Below are positions 1 through 12,000 of a DNA stretch of 64,000 bases, one piece after another. Positions within the stretch are counted from its first letter, which is position 1, and each line of letters starts with the position of its first letter. The notes below the pieces were generated by a model, which was given only the letters and a program-made list of their open reading frames with translations, made no database searches and was not told where the DNA came from. The DNA is from Rhizaria sp. SCN 62-66 (lineage: Eukaryota > Rhizaria, unplaced), in NCBI GenBank assembly GCA_001724265.1, contig MEDY01000224.1:18624-82623 (forward strand), given 5' to 3'. Made by a program: the position numbers and the translations under genes.

Positions 1-3000
1 CTCCTCGATAGTCGCGTTCTTGCTCTGCACGCTCTGCAACAACTTACGCTGCGCCTCTTCCGCACGCTTGGCGTTGGTCTCTGCCGTTGTCGCGCGGTCG
101 CGGGCCTCAGCGGCTTGCAAACGCGCCTCGCGGAGCTCCTTGACCTTGTCAGTGTACTTCCGCTCGGCAACACGAGCCGCCTTACGCAGAGCCTCTGCAT
201 CAACCTCACTGAGAGACTCCGCGTTCACAGACGGATTCGTAGCAGAGCCAGTCGGCTTAGCGGTGAAAGCGGGCGGGGTTGCAGCGCGTGCGGCAGCAGC
301 AGCCGTGGTAGCAGCAGTAGGGCGGATTAACGACACCGACACAGAGCCCGCAGTCACTGCAGCCGTCAGAGTCGAGTTGTTGTTGCCCACAGACATGTCA
401 CTCGCATCAGTGCCATTCGAAGCAGCGGCCGCGTTCGCGGCAGCAAGACGAGCCTTGAGTGAGCGCACGTCATCCCGTAGCGACTCAACGAGCCGTGTCT
501 GGCCCACGGCAATTACGCGTTCAGCCTCCGCCTGCGCCAGTGCAGCCTCAGCAGCCGCGCGCGCGGCGTCAAGTTCGAATCGCAGCTCGGCGGCCGCGGC
601 CTCGCTTGTCGCGGCAGCGGCGCGCGCGGCGTTGGCAGCCTCAGCGGCAAGCGCAGGAGGTCGAGCGAGGTGCCCGGATACAGCGGCCGCAGCAGCAGCG
701 GCAGCGGATGAGTAGTTGGTGATGTTGTAACCGCCGACGTCAGCCGCAGCTTCATCAGCGTCAGCCAGAGCAAGGTCAGCAAGAGCGTCGCCTCCGTTAT
801 GCTGTGCGTTTCCGCCGTTGCGGTCATTGCGTTTCCGCTGCGCCAGAGCGGCAGACCTGGTGGCTGGTGAGATGCCGACAGCGCCCTCCGCTGCAGTTAC
901 GGCGTTCGCAGTAGCAGCGTTGAGCTGGGCGCGCAGGAGCGTCGCGTCGTGCTCAGCACGGCGCGTCTGCGCCTCGGCAGCAGCCTCGCGCGCTGCGGAG
1001 GCGGCCAACTGCGTCACCAGCACAGTGTCCTCCTGGAGCACCGAGGGGTCGTCTGCGCGCATCACGGGCAGGCGGCGTGCACCGCCAGCCGCAGCCCGCG
1101 CGCCGCCGCGTCCACCGCGTGTGGCACCGACAGTCTCTGCGTTGTCACGACGAGCAAGCAAGTTGGCGAACCGCGCCTTCCATGTGCGCGCCTCGGCGGC
1201 CTGGTCGAGAACAACGGCGGCGAAGCGACGCTCAAGTGCGCCAGCGACTGCAGCGGCCTCGCGGCGCGCGATGTCGCCGGCAGCGGCCACGGCGGCCAAG
1301 CGCGCGCGCAGTGCGTCGAGCTGTGCCCCGTGCGCGGCCTGGGCCTCTGCGAGCGTCGCCTCCGCCGCAACCGCGCGCTGTGCGGCGGCCGCAGCCGCGG
1401 CGCCCTGTTCTTGAGCAACCGCGCGCTCGCGAGCCAGTGCGGCACCGGCTTGCTGCTCGCCGGCACGCGCGTCTGCGAGATCCGCATTGACCCGGGCCAG
1501 TGCGGTCGCGAGACTGCGTGCCTCAGCGGCAGCGGCGTCGTGACGCGCGTTCGCCTCCGCGGTCTCACCGCGAGATGCAGTGAGCGCAATGGTGATGGCC
1601 TCGATCTGAGCGCGTGCGTGGTCAAGAGCGTTTTCAGCCTCTTCAGCGCGCGCAAGTGCAGCGGCAGTGGCGGCGCGCGCGGCGACGAGCGCAGCCTCGG
1701 CCTCGGCGCGCGCGTCGTCAGCCTCTTCGGCGCGCGCATCCATGCGCTTGGCCTGCTCGATCGCACGCTCTGCAAACGCCTCGGCGGCGGCCAGCTCGAC
1801 GCGCATGGCCCCGATGTCTTCCTCGGTCTCGGTCAACCGCGTCCGCAGCGCAGCGGCCTCGCCGCGCACGGCCTCGGTAGCCTCGTGTGCGGCGGTGGCA
1901 GCGGTGCGGGCAGCGGATAAGTCGCGGCGCTGCTGCTGCGCAAAGTCCACCAAGTACGTGAGGTAAGACAGCACGTCAGCAACAGAGCTCAAGTGCGCCT
2001 CGGCTGCAGCACGGCCCGCGGCGACACGCGCGGTATTGTCAACAGCAGCGTCAAGCGTGGTGTCCGCCACCGCGTCAGGCGCAAGCGTGGGGCGCAGTGT
2101 CCCTGCAGCAGCGGCCATCGCGTTCGGCTCAGCAGCATCAAGTTCGGCTCCAGCTTGCGTTGCGGGGGCAGAGACACAAAGGCCCTGTGCAGCGGCGTCC
2201 ACCGCGCGCTCAACGGCGCGAATGTGCGGCTCCAGCGCAGCGGCCACAGCGCGGAACGCAGCGCACTCGCGCCAGCGCGCGGTGACGGCGTCGCGCTCAG
2301 TGGTCACGCGCGAGAGATCGTCGCGCACGCGTTGCGTCTCGGCCACCGCGGTGGCGTGCGCAGCGGCGGCGCGGGCGAGCTCAGCCGCTGCGGACGACGT
2401 GATCTCGTCAAAGCGAGCGCGCGCCGCGGCGTGCTCGCCGAGGACGCGGTCGACGCGGGCGCGCGCTGCAGACGGGTGAGCGAGAGCCTGAAGGTAGAAG
2501 TCACGCAGAGCGGCGGCAACACCGCGCCAGTGGCGCGCGAGCCGTTCGGCACGCTCCAGGGCCGGTGCAGGCACAAGCGCAGTCGGCGCGGCTGCTGCCG
2601 AAGCGGAAGACAGAGGCTCATCCCAGGAAGGCGGCTCGAGTGCAAGCAGTGCAAGAGCTTGTTCACGGTCACTAACCTCGGCCTCGATAGCGCCAACGGT
2701 GTTACTCTGAGGACTCGGGCTCGCGCCAGAGACGCCGGACTCAACTGCAGCAATGAAGCGACGCTCGATCTCACTGCGCATAGCATCAGCAGCAAGCGCC
2801 TTGCTCTCCTGTGCTGCCCACGCTTCGCCCCAGCGCCGCTCCGCGGCGGCGACGGCAGCGGCGACGGCAGAGTCGGCGGCTGCAGCCTTGCCCTCAGCGC
2901 CGGCACGCGCGCGTGCGGCCTCGGCGGCGGCGGCACGCGCACCCGCGGCGGCCTCAAGCGCGCCAAGGTACTTGCCGCGGCCGGCGTCAGCCTCAGCGCG

Positions 3001-6000
3001 GGCAGCACGCAGCTCGGCATGCAGCGCAAGCATCACGCGACGCTGCGCCGACAGTGCGTCTGTAATGGATGCAGCAGACGCGGTGCCAGCGGCAGAGGCA
3101 GCGACAGCGGCGGCCGCGGCAGGGCCCAGCGCGGCGTCGATTGCAGCGCCCCAGCGGGCCACAGCCTGTTCCGAGACGGTTACCGCGTCGGTCATAGACG
3201 GCGTGACGGTGTCCGCGGCAGCGGTGGCGGAGTCAGCATCGTTGGCAGCAGGACGCGCACACTGACAGCGCTCGAGCAGCGCAACGTAGCGCGTCTCAAG
3301 CGAGCTGCACAGCGCACGCAGCGCTGTGACTGAGCCATTGGCACGCACGGCAGCATCGTCGGCCTCGGCTAGGCGCGTGCGCGCAGCAGCTAGCTCCTCA
3401 GCAAAGTCCCCGGCACCAGTCGTCGCAGAAGGAGAATTGGCAGCTGCATCGGCGGAAGGGGCAGCGCTGTGGCGCTCCATGAGTGCGATGTACTTGCGCT
3501 TCAACTCAGCGCCCGTGGCCTCAGCATCGGCCGTCGCAGCGGCAGCCTTCGTGGCAGCGGCGGCAGCGGCGTCGCGCTCAGCCTCTGCGGCAGCGCGGTC
3601 GCTCGCGGCAGCCTCTCGCTCACGGCCAAGTTGTGCCAGAACGGCGTCGCGCTCTTCACGGGCGGCAGCAACCTCGCTAGCGCGGGCAGTCGCAGTTGCA
3701 TCGGCGCGCGCAGTTGCGGCAGCGACGTCGGCGACGAGAGCGGCCTCGCGCGCGGCGGCGGCGACAAGGGCAGAGCGCACGAGAGCGAGCTCCGACTCGA
3801 CAGACGCAAGCGCGGCAGACAGCGCGCCGACAGTCGTTGTCGCGGTCGCAGTTGCAGAAACACTGTTGGCGTCAGTCGACGGAAGGTCGGGGAGCGCAGC
3901 TGCGGAAAGCGCCGATGCGAGCGAACGGGGCTGCGCCGCGGCGTCATCGTCCTCGTCCACCTCCTCGTCGCGAACAACGGCACCCGTGGCCGCAGTGCGT
4001 GCGGGACTAGGCATAGCCTGCGCGGCCGCAAGCGCAGCAACAGCCTGCTGCTGCTGTTGAGCACCGGTCGCGGCACCTGCAGCCGAAATAGCGGCGGCCT
4101 CGAGTTGGTCCAAGAGCTTGGCATGCAAGTCACGGTTGATCTCCTCGAGCTGCGCAATCTGCGCGCGCAACACCGCCGTGGCCAATGGGTCCTCACCGAC
4201 AGCGCTGTTCTCAGCAAGAGCAGCAGCATCAGCAGTCGGCGCAATGACAGCGTCAGCCGCAGTGGCAGCGCGGCCGGCAACAAGCGCAGCCATAAAGCGG
4301 CGCTGGAGCTCATCGTAACGATCGCGCAGCGAGCGCACCTCAACGCTCGCGTGCGCCAACTGCGCCGCGAGAGCCGCAGCGTCACGGACAGTGCCGCCCG
4401 GAGTAACCGCATATCCTGCGGCGCCGCCAGTGGCGGACGCAGACGCAGCGGGCTTCAGGGGCGTCGCGGGCGCGGCTAGCCGTGCAGCGGCCTCTGCAGC
4501 AGCTGCGATGGCGGACTCAGCAGCAGGGCGTTTTGCCACAGTGCGGGGCGCAACGGACGCGAGCGCGTAGTCGGCCCACTTGTTATCTGCTTCGCGGTCG
4601 CCCGCGGCGGCGGCAAGACGCACGCGGAGCTGCACGTTGACCTCGCGGAGGTCGCGCATCTCCTGCTGCGCCTGCACCAGCAGCGTCTCCACCTCGCTCA
4701 GCGCGCGGCGCGGCACCGAAGACAAGGCGCCCGCCGCGGCGGCCTCCTCGTCGTCCGCGGCGTCGGCGGCGGCTTCAAGCCCGCGCGCGCGCAGCCGCTG
4801 CCGCAGTGCGCCGTGCACGCGGCGCAGCTGCGCGAGCTCGGCGGCGAGCTTGGCGGCGGCGCGACGGGCAGCGCGGGACTGCGTCTCGGCGGCGCGCACG
4901 CGCTCGCGCAGGGCAGCCGCAACGGCGCCGCCGGCGGTGACCGTGAGGCGCGCCGACAGCGGGCCCGCGCGGGCGTCGCGGTGTGCGGCGGCTGCGCTGG
5001 CGGCGGCGATTGCGTCGGCAGCTGCAGCAGCGTTGGCAGCGCTGGCGTTCGCGTCGGTCGCAACGCCCGCCTCGATGAGGTCCATAAGCCGCATTGCCTC
5101 GGCCTCCCATGTGTCCTGCAACAGCGTCTCGCTCCTGCCGTTCGCACCAACGCTTGCACTAGCGTTACGGGGAGAGACTGCACGAGCGCCAGCGTTGTGA
5201 ACAGAGGTATCAGGACCGGGGCCGCGAAGATCCTCTTCAATCGACGCGACGAGCATGCGAAGGCGCAACTCTCCGTCAGAAACATCAGTGGCATGAGTGC
5301 GAGTCTTAACAGCAGCATCCGAACTGTGGTTGTTACCAAGAGCAAGAGAATCCTCAGGAGTTTCGGACACTGCATAGCTGGCATCGTCAACGCCAACGTC
5401 TGTGACATCGACGTATTCTGCACCAACAGCTGCGCCAGTGTCAGCACGCAGCATCTCGCCACGGGCGGCACGCGCCTCGAGCAGTGCGAGATACTTGCTC
5501 TGCACAGAGCGGTACATCAAGCGCCAGTTCTCGGCGTCACTCTGCGCCTGCACAAGCTTCGCCTCGAGCGCGCGAGCAGCGCCAGTGCGCTCCGCCAGCG
5601 CCGCCGCAGCGGCCTCTGGCCCGCGCATCGCGGGAAGCAGGAACTCGGCCGCGAGCGGACCAGGGCGGCCGGCCGCGGCGTCGAGCTCGGCCTCCTGTGC
5701 GCGTGCGGCCTCGGCGTCGGCCAGTGCGCGCTCGAGCCCGCGCACGTGGCGCTCGGCCGCGGAGAGCTTGTTTTGAAGCTGCTCGTTGCACGCGACGAGG
5801 CTCTCGCAATCGCTCTGCGCGCGCGCAAGAGTGCGGCGCCACGCCGCCTCGGCGCGCTCGCGGGCGGCGCGGTCGTAATCGGCCACCGCAGCGGGAGCGC
5901 CCAGGCGCAGCACTGCGCCGCCGTCGCTGCCCGCTGCAGCGGCACTGGCGCCGCATCCGCCGGCTGTGGCGTCCGCGTCTTCGGGACCGTTGAGCATGGC

Positions 6001-9000
6001 CGTAGCCTCAGCAAGACGGGCGGACAGGCGAGTGGTCTTGTTCTTTAGCACCGCGAGGTCAAAGTCACGCTCGCGCAGCGCGGAGATCAGCGCAGCCGCA
6101 GACATCCCAGTGTACGCCGCCGCCGAGGTGGCGGGCGCGGGTGCGCCGGGCTGCTCAAGCGCAATGGCGTCGCCACCTGCACGCGCGGCGACAGCGATGG
6201 CCTCTGCAACTGTCGCATCAGGGTCGACATGACCGCCGGCGCGCGCGGCAACAGCAGTGGCGTGCACCTGCATCAGGTGCGCCAGCTCGGCGCGCGCCAC
6301 AGCGTCCGCCTCGGCAAGCACGTCGCCAGCAGCGGTTTCCAACAGAGCGCGCAGGCGCGCCTCAAGAGGCAGGGCTGCGAGGGCCACAGACGGGGGCTGG
6401 CCGGCAGCGGTCGCGGCGGCTAGCGCGGCCGCAGCGTCGCCGGTGTTCTGCGCGTACGCACGCGCCATCGCACGCAGGTCGTCGACCTTGCGCAGCAGCA
6501 GCGACTTGGCGGCTTCGAGTCGCGAGAGATAGCCGATGCGCTGCGCCTGCGCCGCGTTCGCCGTCTCCAGCTCCTGGACATGCACGCGCAGCACGGCGGC
6601 GTCGCCGTCAGCGGCCACGGCGGCGGCCTCAGCGGCGCGCACGCGGGTCTGCAGCTCAGTCTCGCTGACGCGCACTGCGACGGCGTCGGCCTCCGCAGCC
6701 ACGAGCGCGGCCTGCGTGGTACCGAGCTTGTCCGTGGCCAGCTGATACAGCCGCTGCTGCGTCGCGGCGTCGTTCTGCGCCATACGCAGCACAGCGGCAG
6801 TGGCAGCTGAGGCCGTCGACGCAGACGCAGCGCCAGCAGCCTCCGCGGACATCAGAGCCTCGAGCGCAGCCGGAGACAGCGAGCTGCTGTCGCCGCACCA
6901 CGACAGCGGGTCGGCAGCGTTGGCGGCGCCAGCACCAGGGATGGACGCGCCCAGCCCCGCTGTAGAGATGTTGCCTGGCACGAGTGCGCCGTTGAAACTG
7001 TTCGCAGCGCCGGCGGGGCGCGCTGCTGACAGTGCAGCGACAGTTGCGTTGGCAGCAGCAAGAGCGCGGCGAAGTGTATCAATCTCGCGCTGGTGCTGCT
7101 TCCCTATCTTCGCCTGCAGCTGCGCGCGCACACTCGCCTCAGTCTCGGCGTCCTTCGAGCTCGCAGCGGACTTGTCATTCGCGGCGGCGGCAGCCTCAGC
7201 GGCAGCAGCGGCAGCGACGGATTGGCGCAACGCATCAGCCGCGGCAGCGGCCTCAGCACGCGCGGCCTCGCGCTCAAGCGCCATCGCGTCGAGCCTGTGC
7301 TGCGCCGCAGTGAGCTCGTCTGCGAGACGGCGCACAGTGGTCTCGAGTGCCTCGGCCTCGGTCGCCGCGACTGCGCCGGAGCGCGGGCGCAGCACAAGAG
7401 TGCTCTTATCGCTTGGCACAACGCCCGCAGTCGCAGAGGCATTGTTCGCTACGTTCTCTGCATTGTTTCTGTCGTAGACAGGAGCATGCTCGACGACAAC
7501 AACGCCGCGGAGCTTGGCAAGCGCAGCCAATGCAAGACGCAATGCGTGGATGACAGCGTCGGCCTCGTCAAGCTGCGTCTCCGCAGCCGCAGATAGTGCA
7601 TCGTAGCGGGCCGCGGCCTCGCGCTGCGCAGTGTGCAGCGCCTGGGCATGCTGACGACGCAGCAGCTCAGCATACTCAAGGCCCTCGGCGTTAGTGACCG
7701 GCACCGGCGCCGCAGGATGCGCAGTAGAGACGTCAGCTGGTGCAAGGGCCGCAGGTGTGCGGAGTAGCGACGATGTGGCGCTCACGTCGGCAGCGTTCGC
7801 GAATGTCGTGCTGAAGTCAACGCCTGTGCCCGCGCCTGCGCCGACGCCGCCAGCGAGTTGCGGCAGCGTTGAGTGCAGAGTGTTCCCGTACACGCGCGGC
7901 CCGGAGCCGACGCCGTTGCGGGGCACGGGGGCGGGCAGACCGGCGGCGCGGGCCGCGGCGGCAGCGGCTGCGTCTTCAATGCGCTCAGCTGCGGACCCGC
8001 CGGCAACGGCAGCGACGCGGAAGCGCGCGGCGTGGGTCGCCATCATCGACGTGAGCCGCAGCGCCTGGGCCTGCTCCTGTGCAGCGCGCGAATAGGCAAA
8101 GAGAACCTCGCCCTCAGCGCGCGCGAGCATCTGACCGGCCGCCAGCAGTGCGCGCTGGGCCGCGACGGGCCGCAGTGCGTTCTTGCTATCCGCAGCGCTT
8201 GTGGCGGAGCGCAGCCACGAGTCAATGGCGCGGTGGGCAGGGAAAGACGTAAACTCGCTAATGACACCGGAGGCAGCGGCGCGGACCGTCGGCAGCAGCG
8301 CGTCAACGTTGCGGGCAGTCCCAGCAGTACCCGCAATGTGAAGAGCAGTATGGTCGACAGCGCCAGCGGCGTCGGCGCCTGCAGCGCCGAGACTCGCGGT
8401 GAACGCGGAGTAAGGCGCGTGCACAGCGGCGCGCGCTGCGTCAGCGTCAGCAGCCTGGGGCGGCACAGCAGCCGCAGCAGCGGCATCAAGCGCAGTTAAC
8501 GCAACGCGCCAGACCGACTGCGCCACAGCGGGCGCGTCAACCGCGGAAACACTTGGCACAGCAGTACCGGGCATGACATCGTCAGAGGAAGGCGCAGCAT
8601 TAGTCGCCGCGTTCCTGTTGCTGCCCTGATCTGTGGCCGTGGCGGTGTCCTCAGGCTCGGGCTCGCCGGCAAGTGCAATAGCATCAGCGATGGCAGCAAG
8701 TGCGTTCTCGCTCTCGCGCGCGGCGCTGGTCTTCCCCGCTCCGCCACGCTTGCCAACGGCGGTGGGCGCAGCACGGTTGCTTGTAGCGGCCAGCGGAGGC
8801 GGTGCGTTGGCCACAGCGGCTGTGGCAGCAACCTTCTTGCGCAACAGCTCCAGCTGGCGCACATGCAGCGTCTTGAGCTCCATGATACGGGAATCGCGAC
8901 GCAACACTAAGGCACGCAGGTCCGCCTCGCTCTGCGCAACAGCAGAGAGCCGGACCCAAGCAGCAGCCTCAGAGCGCACGGACTGCTCGAGAGCAGCGAC

Positions 9001-12000
9001 CACCGCGGACGCAGCGCCCATCGACCGGACACCGCTCTGCGCGTGCGCAGGCATAGAAGCGGCAAGCGCGGGCGCGCCATGACGGCGGCCCGCGGCGTCT
9101 GCAGCCGCGGCAGCCACAGCAGCAGCGTTTGCCGCAGTGACGTGCGCGCCCGCTGAAATCGTATCGGCCTCGAGAGCAAATAGCTGCTGCTCAAGCCCTG
9201 CGATGCGGGACGAGAGCGCGGTAATCGCGCGGTCGCGCTGGGCAACCTCACCGGCGTGCGCGCGCGCCGCAGCGTCGCGCTGCGCCACTGCGAGCGTGAG
9301 CTCGAGCACTTGGCGGCGCACGTCGCGCTGGAACCACTTTTGCAGCCGGCGCGCCTCGGCCGCGCGCTCGGGCGCTGTGGTGCTGCCGTCGGCCGCGAGC
9401 GCTGCCATGGCACCGTCCTGGGCCTGCTCGGCCACGCGCGCCCACTCCTCCAGTCGGGGCGGCAGCGCACCGGCGCTATTGGCGGCGCCAACAGCAGCAG
9501 ATGCCGATGCAGAGCTACCGTTCGCAGCTGCAAAGGAAACGTTAGCGGGTGCGGCAAGTGCAGCAGCGATACGGTCAGTCGCGGAGACAGCGCGCGCCGC
9601 GGTTTGCCTGCGCACGGTGTCAGCAAGCGCAGCGATTTCACGCTGTGACGCCGCGGTGACCGAGGCCATCTTAGCGTCAAACTCGCGGCGCAGCTCGCGG
9701 CGCAGAGAAGCAGCGCTGGCGGAGACGCGCGCCGACCGCAGTGCGGGGGCAGCGACTGCAGTAGCAGCGTCGACAGCAAGAGAATGAGCGATTGCGGGGG
9801 CGGAGAGCGCGGCGAGGAACGAGTCATCTTCCGCGTAACCACTGGCATCGTCGTCATCGTCATCATCGTCATCGGTAGCGCTGTAACCAGCATCACCGTC
9901 ATCGCTCTCGGAGTGGCGGCGGTGCTTACGCTTGCCCGTGTGTGTCGCGGGCGCAGTAAGCGCTACGTGCGCCTCCATCAGGCGGCGCAGCGACTCTGCG
10001 TACAGCGAGCTGGCGGCAGCACGCACGCGGCCCAAGCCCAGCGTCGCCTCCGCAGCACTCGCGCTCGCGGCATCGGGCCCAGTGGCGCCCGGAGCCGTCG
10101 AGCCATCGTGAGTCAGCAGCAGCGGCGCCACGGCGTTGGCGTTGGAGCTGGCACGCTGGGGCTCTGCGTCTGCGGCGGCAGCGACGGCGAGCTCACGCAA
10201 CGCCGCCTCGGCGGTCTGCAGTCGTGCGTATGCGTCGAACACGATCGCATTCTTGTTCTCGAGCTCCTCCAGCAGCGCGTCATGCTCCACCGCAGCGTCG
10301 GCCACACGCGCCTCCAGAGCCGCCACGCGCAGCCGCGCGGCCGCCAGCGCAGTGTTAAGTTCTTCGGCAGCAGTCAGCAGCGCCGATGACGCGCCGCTGC
10401 CGCGGCTGACGCGCGCGGCGGCCTCGAGAGTCGGGCGCAGCTCCAGCGCAACAGCCGCACACGCCGCGGCCTCCGCACCCGCGGCGCGCTGCTCTGCGAA
10501 GGCAACAGCCTCGCCGAACTTGCTGGCAAGGTCGACGTTGCGCTGCGACACGACGCCGTCCAGCCGGGTCTCGGCGCGAGCCGCCGCGGCGGACGCAGCG
10601 GCGGCGGCGGCCTTGAGCTGCGTCTCGCGCGCCTCGGCAAGCCGCAGGTGCGCGGCCGCGGGCGCGAGCGCAGCTGCAATAGCAGCAGACTGCGAACGGA
10701 CCCAGTCCTGCACTTCGGCGACGCGGCGGGCGGCTGCCACGGCCTGGGCGCCGAGCTGAGCCTCCAGGTCCGCGGCAGCAGCACGACTGACGCGCGCGCG
10801 GGCGGCGGCTTCATTAGAGCGCGCAGAGAGTACGCCGCACTGAGCGCGCAGCAAGTCGCGTTCGATGCGAGTCGCGGCGAGGTCAGAGGCGAGGGTCGCA
10901 ACGTAACCGTCGTTGGCCACGAGTAACGCCTCGGCCTGTGCAAGCAAGTTCGCGAAGAATGCAGGAGTCGCAGCGGCATCGCCATTGTCACTGACACTGC
11001 CGTCAGCCGCGCCGCCAATCTTTTGCTGTGCCGCCACGGCCGCTCGATTGACGGCAGAAGTAAGCTCCTGAAGCGCGGACACAAGGCGTGCCCCACCGAT
11101 GATGGTCTTGTCCTGGGGCGGCGGCACAAGCGCGGCGGCCGCAGTCGCGTCGGCAGCTTCCTTGATAGCGCGCTCAAACGCACTGTGCAGTTCGATGACC
11201 TCGCGGCGGACGGTATCGCCGCGGCGAGTGACCTCTACCTCGGCAGCAGTCGCGCGAGCCTCGGCAGCGCGCGCTGCGACAGCAGCCGCATCGGCGCGGG
11301 CAGAGGCAGCGCGGGCGGCCTCGCGCAGAGTTTCCTCCTCGAGCCGCCACGCGCGCTCACCCGCGGCGCCAGCCTCGGCATCTGCGGTCAGAACGGCAAC
11401 GCGCGCGCGCAGAGACTCAGCTTCGCGCTCGGCCGCTGCAGCGCGCTCCTTGGCGTCCGCGGCCGCGGCCTCGGCGGCGCGGCGGGCACTGGTGGCGCGG
11501 CGTTCGCGGCCGCGCGCGGTGGCGATGGATAAGCGTGCGTCGCTGAGTTGCGCCCACAGAGCCGCAGTGCGGCCCGCGGGGGTCGTGATGGGCGGCGGCG
11601 ACAGCAGGGCAGCCCAACGACGTTGCAACGCCTGCGCTGCGCCGACCACGTCGGAGCGACCCACGGACCGCGCGCCGTCACTGCTGCCACTTGCGGCGTT
11701 GCTGTTGTTTTCGCTGTGGACACTGCTATCGTGATTGTCATCGTCGTCGTCATCATCGTCATCGCTGAAGAGAGCGACAACACTGCCGCGACGCGTCTGC
11801 TTCGCGACAGGCGGCGGCGCAGTATTGCTGCTGCTCGCAGTCCTGTCGTCGCCGTGGTCAACCTCGTCGTCGCTGGACGCAACGGCCGCCGCAGCGGCCG
11901 CGGCGGCCGCGGAGGCCGCAAAAGTTGCCCGGCCCTCCTTGGTCGCGAGCCCACGCTCAAGCTCCTGCACCGTGTGCAGCAGCAACGCGGCCTGACGGTC